Source of the DNA: a virus
Reading direction: 5' to 3' (one strand)
IMG/VR virus record: IMGVR_UViG_3300032265_000674
Span: 1 to 26,169 of that record
DNA: 26,169 bases
Both the position numbers and the translations under genes were made by a program. This document shows, in pieces, positions 1-6,776 of the stretch; within the stretch, counting starts at the first letter, position 1; each line of letters opens with the position of its first letter. The notes beneath the pieces were generated by a model. The model did no database searches. It was not told the DNA's origin and saw nothing but the letters and a program-made list of their open reading frames with translations.

Positions 1-1
1 A

Positions 2-7
2 TATAAT
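2..7 (+). promoter_or_regulatory. Possible -10 box (TATAAT) upstream of the AAA+ ATPase gene
   Basis: A perfect TATAAT lies at the left edge, 56 bases before the ATPase start. Any -35 box would lie outside the window, so only half of the promoter can be judged. The bases after it (acatacatacag) resemble those after the -10 box of the next promoter at 1192-1197, which mildly supports the call. In AT-rich DNA this motif also occurs by chance. Confidence 0.35.
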
Positions 8-63
8 ACATACATACAGAGTTAATTCAACAACGTATTTTTTAAACTAAGATAGGAAATAAC

Positions 64-1152
64 ATGCCAGAAATTAGTAGCCGTACAGTGGGCCCTAGCG
101 GTGCTAAAAAGTCTTTGCGCAAGGCTTTTAAAAATAAACGTCCAATTTTCCTGTGGGGTCCTCCCGGAATTGGCAAGTCAGACATTATTAAACAGCTCGG
201 AACCGAGCTTGACGCTCACGTAATCGATGTACGTTTGAGCCTTTGGGAACCTACAGATATTAAGGGTATTCCGTACTTTGACTCCAACGACGGTACAATG
301 CGGTGGGCTCCTCCAAGCGAGTTGCCTAGCAAAGAATTTGCTAAAAATCATAAACAAATTATCCTGTTCTTGGATGAAATGAATTCTGCCGCACCTAGTG
401 TACAGGCGGCGGCTTATCAATTGGTTCTTAACCGTAAAGTTGGTACTTACGAATTGCCCGACAATGTTGTAATTGTTGCGGCTGGTAACCGTGAAACAGA
501 TAAAGGTGTTACATTCCGTATGCCTGCTCCGTTGGCTAACCGTTTTGTTCACTTGGAAATGCAAGTTAACTGGGATGACTATTTCGAGTGGGCTGTTGAA
601 AATCAAGTACACAAAGATGTTGTAGGTTTTTTGAGCTTCTCTAAAAAGGATCTTTACGACTTTGATCCTAAATCTAGCTCACGTGCGTTTGCTACTCCAC
701 GTAGCTGGTCATTTGTTTCTGAATTGTTGCATGATGACGATACAGATGCAGACACATTGACAGACTTGGTATCTGGTTCTGTGGGAGAAGGTCTTGCTAT
801 CAAATTTATGGCTCATCGTAAACACGCCAGCAAAATGCCTAATCCTTCGGACATTTTGAGCGGTAAAGTTAAGAAGATGGACACTAAAGAAATTAGTGCT
901 ATGTATTCTCTGACTGTGTCCTTGTGCTACGAATTGAAAGATTCTTGCGATAAAAATGCCAAAAACTGGAACGATCAAGTTAACAACTTCTTCCAATTTA
1001 TCATGGACAATTTTGAAACAGAATTGGTTATCATGGGTACTAAATTGGCATTGAGTACTTACAAGTTGCCGTTGGATCCAGATGAGATCAAATGCTTTGA
1101 TGACTTCCATGCTAAGTTTGGCAAATATATTGCACAAGCTACCGAAAAATAA
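64..1152 (+). CDS. MoxR/CobS-like AAA+ ATPase
   Basis: Predicted cytoplasmic AAA+ ATPase of 362 aa. Visible motifs are Walker A GPPGIGKS (residues 32-39), Walker B LFLDE (101-105) followed by MNSAAPSVQAA, sensor-1 AAGN (139-142), and ANR with a candidate arginine finger R160. This arrangement fits the MoxR branch (AAA_5 type), which also contains the cobaltochelatase subunit CobS. MoxR ATPases are known to work with VWA-domain partners that remodel or load metals into target proteins, and the next gene encodes such a partner. The start is supported by AGGA at 54-57 with a 6-base spacer. T4-like cyanophages often carry a gene annotated cobS. Whether this copy is a chelatase subunit or a general remodelling ATPase cannot be told here. 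The ATPase call is firm and the substrate unknown. Confidence 0.9.
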   Translation: MPEISSRTVGPSGAKKSLRKAFKNKRPIFLWGPPGIGKSDIIKQLGTELDAHVIDVRLSLWEPTDIKGIPYFDSNDGTMRWAPPSELPSKEFAKNHKQIILFLDEMNSAAPSVQAAAYQLVLNRKVGTYELPDNVVIVAAGNRETDKGVTFRMPAPLANRFVHLEMQVNWDDYFEWAVENQVHKDVVGFLSFSKKDLYDFDPKSSSRAFATPRSWSFVSELLHDDDTDADTLTDLVSGSVGEGLAIKFMAHRKHASKMPNPSDILSGKVKKMDTKEISAMYSLTVSLCYELKDSCDKNAKNWNDQVNNFFQFIMDNFETELVIMGTKLALSTYKLPLDPDEIKCFDDFHAKFGKYIAQATEK

Positions 1153-1158
1153 TTCGGT
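1141..1158 (+). other. Inverted repeat with the ATPase stop codon in its loop
   Basis: ACCGAA (1141-1146) and TTCGGT (1153-1158) are exact inverted repeats separated by six bases. The TAA stop of the ATPase gene (1150-1152) lies in that loop. No T-tract follows, so a terminator role is doubtful. It lies directly before the stronger UUCG hairpin and could help protect the 3' end of the mRNA. Confidence 0.4.
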
Positions 1159-1168
1159 TTAGTACTAT

Positions 1169-1197
1169 TTGACACCTCCTTCGGGAGGTGTTATACT
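1169..1197 (+). promoter_or_regulatory. Near-consensus sigma70-type promoter for the VWA gene, spacer filled by a hairpin
   Basis: TTGACA (1169-1174) and TATACT (1192-1197) are separated by exactly 17 bases (1175-1191). That is a perfect -35 and a 5/6 -10 with optimal spacing. Transcription would begin near 1204, leaving a short leader to the AAGGAG ribosome site (1216-1221) and ATG at 1227. The spacer is almost entirely the UUCG hairpin, so the upstream transcript's end and the new promoter use the same DNA. Confidence 0.75.
1172..1191 (+). terminator. C(UUCG)G tetraloop hairpin between the ATPase and VWA genes
   Basis: ACACCTCC (1172-1179), TTCG (1180-1183) and GGAGGTGT (1184-1191) form a perfect 8-bp stem with a UUCG loop closed by C-G. 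Such CUUCGG hairpins are known to be very stable and were noted early in T4 intergenic regions. Only TTATA follows rather than a T-tract, so it may be a weak terminator, an mRNA 3'-end stabiliser, or both. The same bases fill the spacer of a promoter (1169-1197). The hairpin is certain in sequence; termination is inferred. Confidence 0.6.
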
Positions 1198-1226
1198 ATA
1201 TACATAGTAACAGTTAAGGAGCAGGA

Positions 1227-2411
1227 ATGTCACATACAGATCCAATTATCGATAAAATTATTGTAGCCCGTGTGGGTCTACTACTTCGCCATCCATTTTT
1301 TGGCAATCTAGCTACACGATTGAAAATCGAAGAAGGTTCTGAATGGATGGGCACTGCCGCAACAGACGGCCGAACCATTTATTTCAATCGCAAGTTTTTT
1401 GAACCACTTAGTGTTAAGCAAGTAGAGTTTGTTATTGCACACGAAATCCTACATAATGTATTTGATCACATGGGGCGTCGTGAAGGTCGCAACCCACGTA
1501 TTTTTAATATTGCCGCCGACTACTGTGTAAACGGACAATTGGTTCGTGACCGCATCGGTGAACATAAAATCGATGGTATTACTATTTTCCATGATGCCAA
1601 GTACTACGGTATGGGCGCAGAGGAAGTTTACGACAAAATTTTTGAAGAACACGATGAGGAAGAACTTAGTGCTCTCGGACAGTTGTTGGACGACCATATT
1701 GATTGGGGCGAGAACGGTAAAGACGGACAGCCTAAGTACAGCAAAGAAGAACTAAAACAAATTCGTGACGAGATCCGTGAAGCTACTATGCAAGCCGCAC
1801 AGGCTGCGGGTGCAGGAAATACTCCAGCTAGCGTTCAACGAATGATTAAGGAACTTACAGAGCCTAAAATGAATTGGCGTGAAATTTTGCGTCAACAAAT
1901 TCAAAGCACTATTAAGAACGACTATTCGTTTATGCGTCCCAACCGTAAAGGCTGGCACATGAATGCTATTTTGCCAGGTACACAATTTCAAGAAACAATT
2001 GATATCTGTGTAAGTATTGACATGTCTGGTTCGATCGGCGACGAGCAAGCTAAGGACTTCTTAAGCGAAATCAAAGGTATCATGGAAGAATACAAAGACT
2101 TTAAAATTAAAGTATGGTGCTTTGATACTAAAGTCTATAACGAAGCAGACTTCGATGGTTACAACCTTGACGAGTTTGATAACTACGAACCGATGGGTGG
2201 TGGCGGAACTGAGTTTGATGCTAATTGGGAATACATGAAGGAACATGACATTCAACCTAAGAAGTTTATCATGTTCACTGACGGATATCCTTGGAGTAGC
2301 TGGGGTGATGAAAATTACTGTGATACAGTATTCATTATTCACGGCAACAATACCATTGTTCCTCCGTTCGGCGAGTACGCTTATTACGAAGAAGTTAAAG
2401 AAACAGCATGA
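1227..2411 (+). CDS. VWA protein with metallopeptidase-like domain (DUF2201 type), partner of the ATPase
   Basis: A 394-aa protein. The N-terminal half carries a zincin-type HExxH in HEILHNVFDH (residues 72-81), with D98 in AADYCVN as a possible further ligand, matching the putative metallopeptidase domain that accompanies DUF2201. The middle (about 135-230) is acidic and helical. The C-terminal part is a VWA-like fold with a MIDAS DMSGS (265-269), a Gly-rich loop ending at T328, and FTDGYP with D352. MoxR ATPases are typically encoded beside VWA proteins, and CobS beside the VWA protein CobT, so these two gene products probably form one complex. AAGGAG at 1216-1221 with a 5-base spacer fixes the start. 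Peptidase activity is not proven, since many members are known only by motif. Confidence 0.85.
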   Translation: MSHTDPIIDKIIVARVGLLLRHPFFGNLATRLKIEEGSEWMGTAATDGRTIYFNRKFFEPLSVKQVEFVIAHEILHNVFDHMGRREGRNPRIFNIAADYCVNGQLVRDRIGEHKIDGITIFHDAKYYGMGAEEVYDKIFEEHDEEELSALGQLLDDHIDWGENGKDGQPKYSKEELKQIRDEIREATMQAAQAAGAGNTPASVQRMIKELTEPKMNWREILRQQIQSTIKNDYSFMRPNRKGWHMNAILPGTQFQETIDICVSIDMSGSIGDEQAKDFLSEIKGIMEEYKDFKIKVWCFDTKVYNEADFDGYNLDEFDNYEPMGGGGTEFDANWEYMKEHDIQPKKFIMFTDGYPWSSWGDENYCDTVFIIHGNNTIVPPFGEYAYYEEVKETA

Positions 2412-2695
2412 GTCTTAAAAACGGTAAACCTAACGCTCTAAATTACTTTGGTTTGAGGAGGGTTGAGTTTGCCTGTCCTCATTTCAAGTATACTACTCTA
2501 GACAAATACAGCCCTACTATAATCAAATCTATCGATGGATGGATACGAAAGAATCTAAATAATAGGTATTATGTAGGACAAGGACTTGCATTAGATAATA
2601 CAAATACAATCGTATATACAACACGTATTGGATTTGAAAGTGAAAAAGAACTAAGTTTTTTCACGATTGCTTGCCCTTTCCTACAAAGTAGATAA
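2408..2695 (+). CDS. Hypothetical protein (95 aa)
   Basis: Not recognised. The start ATG overlaps the VWA gene's TGA stop as ATGA, which suggests translational coupling and membership of the same operon. The protein is basic and mixed alpha/beta in appearance, with aromatic residues and two cysteines (in FACPHF near residue 22 and ACPF near 89). No membrane segment or signal peptide is visible. Its place directly behind the ATPase/VWA pair makes an accessory role possible, but nothing in the sequence shows it. Confidence 0.65.
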   Translation: MSLKNGKPNALNYFGLRRVEFACPHFKYTTLDKYSPTIIKSIDGWIRKNLNNRYYVGQGLALDNTNTIVYTTRIGFESEKELSFFTIACPFLQSR

Positions 2696-2722
2696 TTATA
2701 TACGTACTTTAAGGAGACACAA

Positions 2723-2998
2723 ATGGCTGATCAAGCACAACAACCTGCACCTAACGGCGCACAATCCGCAGATCTAACAATCAACGACTTACAATCTTTG
2801 AAAGTTATCATCGACATTGCCAGTTCGCGCGGGGCATTTAAACCAACTGAAATGGTTGCAGTAGGTCAAACTTATACTAAATTAGCAACATTTTTAGAAA
2901 CAGTTGCCGCACAACAACCAGCACAACAACCAGCACAACAACCAGCACAACAACCAACAGCATCTGATGCTGCCGCTTCTGCTGTAGCAGGAGCTTAA
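2723..2998 (+). CDS. Small protein with AQQP tandem repeats (91 aa)
   Basis: Function unknown. Residues about 17-62 look like a compact helical domain (SADLTINDLQSLKVII, then SSRGAFKPTEM and TKLATFLETVA). It is followed by four exact AQQP repeats (63-78) and an Ala-rich tail. An imperfect further copy lies near the N-terminus (residues 5-8). AAGGAG at 2711-2716 precedes the ATG with a 6-base spacer. The helical core resembles small conserved proteins I recall from marine T4-like phages, but I cannot attach a role. The low-complexity tail is probably a flexible linker. Confidence 0.75.
   Translation: MADQAQQPAPNGAQSADLTINDLQSLKVIIDIASSRGAFKPTEMVAVGQTYTKLATFLETVAAQQPAQQPAQQPAQQPTASDAAASAVAGA
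2909..2956 (+). repeat. 12-bp tandem repeat, four perfect copies, encoding AQQP
   Basis: The unit GCACAACAACCA occurs four times without a mismatch at 2909-2920, 2921-2932, 2933-2944 and 2945-2956. The period is a multiple of three, so copy-number change would keep the reading frame of the 91-aa protein. Identical codons in all copies suggest recent slippage. Confidence 0.95.
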
Positions 2999-2999
2999 T

Positions 3000-3617
3000 A
3001 TGGCCGAACTTAAACATGTAGGCCGTGTTAAAGCCACTAACAAAAAATGTTTAGTAGCATATCGCACACTGCCGGGTGATGCACATCATTGCCTAATTAT
3101 TCCAACAGAAAATTTACCAGATATCTATCACGATGCAATCATCAATTTAGTAGAAAGTGGTTCTGGTCAAGATAGTTATGAATTTGCTGAAGTACTAGAT
3201 CGCACCCAGTTCCCAGACGGTAGCAGGATGTTGCCTTCATTACACGCATCGGGTCGATTGATTAAAGCTAGTACTGGTGAAATTGAAATGACTCCTACTC
3301 CAGGTTTTGGAATTTTGCTTTCCGAGTTGAATCAAATTATTGCAGAACAGCGCGGTGTGGCGGTAGACGATCTTTCACTCAAATCAAACACTCCAGAAAA
3401 AACTGAAGCTCGAAGCCTTGAAGACGCGGAAAAAAATCCGCCATCGGACATGAAAGTTGGCAAGGTATCTGAAGTTGTACAACCTACATCATTTAATAGT
3501 CCAGAAGACGAAGCTAAGTTTTATCGTAGTCAAGCAGACAAATTGAGCAAAGAAGCCGCAGAAATGCGTCGCAAAGCAGAGGATTTGGCTCCGACCAAGA
3601 AAAAGACGGTAAAATGA
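3000..3617 (+). CDS. Hypothetical protein with charged coiled-coil-like C-terminus (205 aa)
   Basis: Not recognised by function. The N-terminal two thirds (about 1-125) look globular. They begin ELKHVGRVKATNKKCLVAYR and include a stretch rich in hydrophobic strands. The C-terminal 40 residues (DEAKFYRSQADKLSKEAAEM onwards) are strongly charged and heptad-like, ending in a Lys-rich tail. The start is set by AGGAG (2989-2993) inside the end of the previous gene; its ATG is one base after that gene's TAA. The gene sits between the AQQP protein and a 106-aa protein in a coupled set, so the three probably act together. Confidence 0.75.
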   Translation: MAELKHVGRVKATNKKCLVAYRTLPGDAHHCLIIPTENLPDIYHDAIINLVESGSGQDSYEFAEVLDRTQFPDGSRMLPSLHASGRLIKASTGEIEMTPTPGFGILLSELNQIIAEQRGVAVDDLSLKSNTPEKTEARSLEDAEKNPPSDMKVGKVSEVVQPTSFNSPEDEAKFYRSQADKLSKEAAEMRRKAEDLAPTKKKTVK

Positions 3618-3934
3618 CACGAACGGGAAGATATCTTCCCAAGGATGTTATAAAGGATTGGCCAGAAGTATTCGAAGATGTAAGACTCAATGTGGTACCA
3701 CTTGGGTACTTACATACAGTATTGGTTAATTTTAAAGACGGTAAAACTTGGGAAATAAAAATAACACAACAGACTAAAAGAGACGGATGGTCTGCCTTTG
3801 AAAAAAACTTAGCAGAACTTGTTAAAAATTACGAAGCAACTATAGATAATATCGATTTTAAATTAGATACCAATCGTGTTAAAAAAGATATTGTTCGTAG
3901 TACACAAAAATTCCTTAAGAAAAAGAAGTTATAA
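3614..3934 (+). CDS. Hypothetical basic protein (106 aa)
   Basis: Not recognised. The ATG overlaps the preceding TGA as ATGA, indicating translational coupling. The protein is basic and ends in KKKKL. It contains TGRYLPKDVIKDWPEVFEDV and KDGKTWEIKITQQTKRDGW, suggestive of a small beta-rich domain followed by helices. No signal peptide or membrane segment is seen. The Lys-rich end would allow nucleic-acid binding, but this is only a possibility. Confidence 0.65.
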   Translation: MTRTGRYLPKDVIKDWPEVFEDVRLNVVPLGYLHTVLVNFKDGKTWEIKITQQTKRDGWSAFEKNLAELVKNYEATIDNIDFKLDTNRVKKDIVRSTQKFLKKKKL

Positions 3935-3937
3935 ATA

Positions 3938-4600
3938 ATGAATGTTAAGCTCTTATCCTATTCACAACCTACCAAGGAATTTGCAGAACTCGGAATTGCA
4001 GATGCGCAAGAGCTCATTGCCTACTGTGCCCGAGTATCAAACCCAAGTAACCAGCTCAACACCGATACTTCAGAAAAACTTATCAAGTATCTCATTAGAC
4101 ATCAACACTGGAGTCCTCTTGAAATGGTCTCAGCTTGCTTGGAGATTACGACAACACGAGATATTGCAAGGCAAATCTTACGACACAGAAGTTTTAGTTT
4201 CCAAGAGTTCAGTCAAAGATATGCTGACCCTACAAAGGATCTTAACTTTGTTACCCGAGAAGCTAGACTCCAAGACACCACAAATCGACAAAACAGTGTA
4301 GAAACAGAAGATACGCTATTGCAAAACGAATGGTTTCGCGCTCAACAACGAGTTATCTATGCCGCAAAACGAGAATACGAATGGGCTATTGCTAATGGCA
4401 TAGCAAAGGAACAAGCTCGTGCTGTATTGCCAGAAGGGTTAATCGAAAGTAGGATTTATATGAACGGCACATTGCGTAGTTGGATTCATTTTATTGAATT
4501 ACGTAGTGCAAATGGCACACAAAAAGAACATCAAGAAGTTGCTATTGCATGTGCAAAGGTTATTGCGGAAGTCTTTCCGCTAATGAATAATCTTAATTAA
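3938..4600 (+). CDS. thyX: Flavin-dependent thymidylate synthase ThyX
   Basis: ThyX converts dUMP to dTMP using methylene-tetrahydrofolate, FAD and NADPH. The diagnostic ThyX motif is present as RHRSFSFQEFSQRY (residues 82-95), with Q in place of the more usual N at position 89. It is preceded by RHQHWSPLEM (54-63). The C-terminal substrate-binding region reads NGTLRSWIHFIELR (176-189) followed by TQKEHQEVA. The length (220 aa) is normal for the family and no key residue appears lost. The ATG lies three bases after the previous stop and probably relies on the AAGAAAAAGAAG tract upstream. Phages often carry thyX to support DNA synthesis. Its TAA lies in the convergent TTAATTAA shared with the minus-strand operon. 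Confidence 0.95.
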   Translation: MNVKLLSYSQPTKEFAELGIADAQELIAYCARVSNPSNQLNTDTSEKLIKYLIRHQHWSPLEMVSACLEITTTRDIARQILRHRSFSFQEFSQRYADPTKDLNFVTREARLQDTTNRQNSVETEDTLLQNEWFRAQQRVIYAAKREYEWAIANGIAKEQARAVLPEGLIESRIYMNGTLRSWIHFIELRSANGTQKEHQEVAIACAKVIAEVFPLMNNLN

Positions 4601-4605
4601 AGATT
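4589..4605. other. Convergence-point dyad with both stop codons (TTAATTAA)
   Basis: thyX (plus) and the glycosyltransferase-like gene (minus) end in the same palindrome TTAATTAA (4593-4600). The plus TAA is 4598-4600 and the minus TAA is 4599-4597. AATCTT (4589-4594) and AAGATT (4600-4605) form a further AT-rich inverted repeat around it. A 6-bp GC-rich repeat, GCGGAA/TTCCGC (4565-4570 and 4575-4580), lies just upstream. This could be a compact bidirectional transcript end, but there is no T-tract, so terminator function is uncertain. Confidence 0.4.
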
Positions 4606-5313
4606 TTCCGGAGGGTAGGCTTGGGTATGCCCGTAGTATTCTGATTCTAACCAATCATAATCATTTATTTTAGATAACATTTCAAAGTTGTCTTTATAAG
4701 TAGATCCAAACCACTCTCCCGCACTCGCACCGCTTCTTGCATAATTAGCATATTGTGTTTTATTATTATTAGATTTCCAAACAGATAGTCGATGCTGGGT
4801 TTCATTATCTATTTGTCCCTGGATAGACTTACTAGCTAATTTTGCACATTCCCTAAATGCGCTACGCCATGTACTCATTTTGTCTGTGTTAAATGCTGTA
4901 ATATTGCTTACTTTTGGAATAATTTTAAATCTGTTAGATATACTAGTAGTCATGTCTGGGTTTCGAATATCCATGTTTAGTGTAAGTTCTCTAGGTAGTA
5001 ACTTAACTCCACCATAGCCGTATTCTAAACCATTAACCGGATTACGGCTGTGCCATACATGCACTATGTCTTCTTCGCTAGGATCTAATTTGATATCAAA
5101 TTTAAAACTTGGCACAATTTTTGCATCGGCATCTACTACATAAAACATAGTAGTAGTAACTTGTTTTGCCGCTTCTAAATGAGCTTGTTGTATTCCTTTT
5201 ATGCCATGAATTCGTAAAATATTACGATTCTCAAGAGCAGGATTTCCTATCAATTCTAAAAAATTTACAGTTGCCGACGGCTCGTTGTAGGATATAAAAA
5301 CAATATCATACAT
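4597..5313 (-). CDS. Glycosyltransferase-like protein, GT-A type (238 aa)
   Basis: Probable nucleotide-sugar glycosyltransferase. An N-terminal Rossmann-like strand (DIVFISYNEPS) is followed by RIHGIKG and a DxD-like metal site DAD (residues 61-63) after MFYVV. It is a paralogue of the next gene (5306-6208); shared blocks include NGLEYGYGG versus NGLMYGNGG and WRSAFRE versus WRAGFRE. I place the start at 5313 rather than an upstream ATG at 5337. ATG at 5313 overlaps the upstream stop as ATGTATGA, has GGAG upstream (11-base spacer), and aligns with the paralogue, while 5337 has no ribosome site. The acceptor is unknown; fibre proteins or host glycans are possible. Catalysis is inferred from the fold-like motifs only. 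Confidence 0.7.
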   Translation of the reverse strand: MYDIVFISYNEPSATVNFLELIGNPALENRNILRIHGIKGIQQAHLEAAKQVTTTMFYVVDADAKIVPSFKFDIKLDPSEEDIVHVWHSRNPVNGLEYGYGGVKLLPRELTLNMDIRNPDMTTSISNRFKIIPKVSNITAFNTDKMSTWRSAFRECAKLASKSIQGQIDNETQHRLSVWKSNNNKTQYANYARSGASAGEWFGSTYKDNFEMLSKINDYDWLESEYYGHTQAYPPENL

Positions 5314-6208
5314 TTCTTTTAAATCTCCGAGGAGCATTTGTGTAAACTGTTTTTAAAAATTTACTACCAGCTGGATCTAAATTGGCAATTTCTAAATTAC
5401 ATTTCTGCATTAGATCTTTACCCAGTTGATTAATTAATGCCGCGGCACCTTCAGGTGTCAATAGTTCATGCTGTTCTTCCCATCGTTTTGTTAGGTAATC
5501 AAAATCACGAACATTTGAATAATCCCAATCTGTGCAATTAGTAAGATAAGCGCCTTCTCTTGCACCTAATATACTCCACATACCATTTTCAACGTCTGCG
5601 CCAACACTACACCAAACTAATAGTCTATTATAATTTTGCCAATGTATAGTTTTAAGGTCTGGGGCTTTTGCACCTTGATCTAAACTCATCTTTACACCTT
5701 CACGGAATCCCGCCCTCCATGCCTGGAATGGTGTGGCATTGGTAAAACTCTCGCTGTAGTTTTCTGTAAACTGATAATAGTAGTCGTCAAAACAAAACTC
5801 TACTAATCCTTTTACATCTGTCGGCTCGCTATTTTCATGGGTGCGCATATTGTTGACAAACGCAGGAGTCCACATTTTTAAACCACCGTTGCCGTACATC
5901 AATCCGTTAACATGTACATTGCCACACCAGCTAAAAACATGGTTAGGTGTAAGTTCTAGTTTATTTAAATCTATTTCAACTTCTAAAAACTTAGGATCTA
6001 TAATATTATCACCGTCTACTGTAACAAAGTATTCTGTTTCGCATTGGGCGGCACAGGCTTTATGTGCGGCATCACTGCCTTTAACTCCGTGTACACGCTT
6101 TGCCCAAGGAACTTTAGTTAACAAATCTGCATAATTCTTTTCGGCATTTGGCTCGTCATAACTAAGATAGATAATATCTTGTTCAATTACTTTTATTATT
6201 TTACTCAT
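5306..6208 (-). CDS. Glycosyltransferase-like protein, GT-A type (300 aa)
   Basis: A longer paralogue of the 4597-5313 product. DIIYLSYDEPNA (11-22) matches the other's DIVFISYNEPSA. RVHGVKG follows, then the DxD-like site DGD (65-67) in FVTVDGDN, NGLMYGNGG and WRAGFREG. These fit a GT-A glycosyltransferase core with a C-terminal helical part. Start and upstream stop overlap by eight bases (ATGAGTAA), giving tight coupling with the 191-aa gene. The pair probably arose by tandem duplication within the operon. The sugar donor and acceptor cannot be read from the sequence. Confidence 0.7.
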   Translation of the reverse strand: MSKIIKVIEQDIIYLSYDEPNAEKNYADLLTKVPWAKRVHGVKGSDAAHKACAAQCETEYFVTVDGDNIIDPKFLEVEIDLNKLELTPNHVFSWCGNVHVNGLMYGNGGLKMWTPAFVNNMRTHENSEPTDVKGLVEFCFDDYYYQFTENYSESFTNATPFQAWRAGFREGVKMSLDQGAKAPDLKTIHWQNYNRLLVWCSVGADVENGMWSILGAREGAYLTNCTDWDYSNVRDFDYLTKRWEEQHELLTPEGAAALINQLGKDLMQKCNLEIANLDPAGSKFLKTVYTNAPRRFKRNV

Positions 6209-6776
6209 TTATTTCTTCTTGTATCCTTAAAGATTGTGTTAATGGCGAATTAGAAAATATTGAAAGATTTTCAATATGCTGTTCTAGCGGGTGTTCGAAC
6301 ACAACATGTTTTTTTTGATTTTTTAAATCAAACATTATACTTCTAATTAAAAAATTAGGATCATCATTAGATGTAATAAAAAATAGAATTGTATCTGTTA
6401 ACCCTGCTTTATTTGAAATTATATCCCATTGCGAACTATTACCATTCCAATAAATTTCGATATCCGTCGGTACACTTTGTTTAACGACACTAAAAATATT
6501 TTGAGACTTTTTAATTAAAGATTCTACAGATATTTCATAAAATATAATATTACCATCAACGTCTGTATCTATTACATAATCACTAAAACGTTTCTTCCCT
6601 GTCATTACTTTTTCATAATATTCGTATAGTATTTCTATAGAGAATAAATCTGTGGGTAATTTTTCATTAGATATTGATAATATTTTCTTAGTATCATTAT
6701 CGTAATGTGCGTAAAATTTATCGCTGTTTACCGGAGGAGGCGGTGGAGGGATGAAATCGATATCTTCAGGATCCAT
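6201..6776 (-). CDS. Hypothetical protein with N-terminal polyproline run (191 aa)
   Basis: Not recognised. The N-terminus is acidic and then has six prolines in a row (residues 10-15). The rest looks mixed alpha/beta, with alternating hydrophobic strands such as IEIYWNGNSSQWDII and DTILFFITSNDD. GAGG upstream with a 9-base spacer supports the ATG at 6776. The gene overlaps the preceding glycosyltransferase-like gene by 11 bases and the following one by eight, so it belongs to the operon. Polyproline tracts usually need EF-P for efficient translation, so output may be throttled. A chaperone or acceptor role for the neighbouring enzymes is possible but unsupported. Confidence 0.65.
   Translation of the reverse strand: MDPEDIDFIPPPPPPVNSDKFYAHYDNDTKKILSISNEKLPTDLFSIEILYEYYEKVMTGKKRFSDYVIDTDVDGNIIFYEISVESLIKKSQNIFSVVKQSVPTDIEIYWNGNSSQWDIISNKAGLTDTILFFITSNDDPNFLIRSIMFDLKNQKKHVVFEHPLEQHIENLSIFSNSPLTQSLRIQEEINE

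Noticed and set aside
178-612. Open frame on the minus strand inside the ATPase gene
   Set aside because: It is fully covered by a well-supported ATPase gene on the other strand, with no ribosome site or recognisable domain.
2667-2696. Possible promoter before the AQQP protein (TTGCTT, GATAAT)
   Set aside because: The -10 is good but the -35 is poor and spacing is 18; the good ribosome site and neighbouring genes are explained by read-through from the promoter at 1169.
3942-4301. 119-aa open frame overlapping thyX
   Set aside because: It is in another frame of the clear ThyX coding region and has no recognisable domain.
4565-4580. GCGGAA/TTCCGC hairpin as the thyX terminator
   Set aside because: It lies inside the thyX coding sequence and is not followed by a T-tract.
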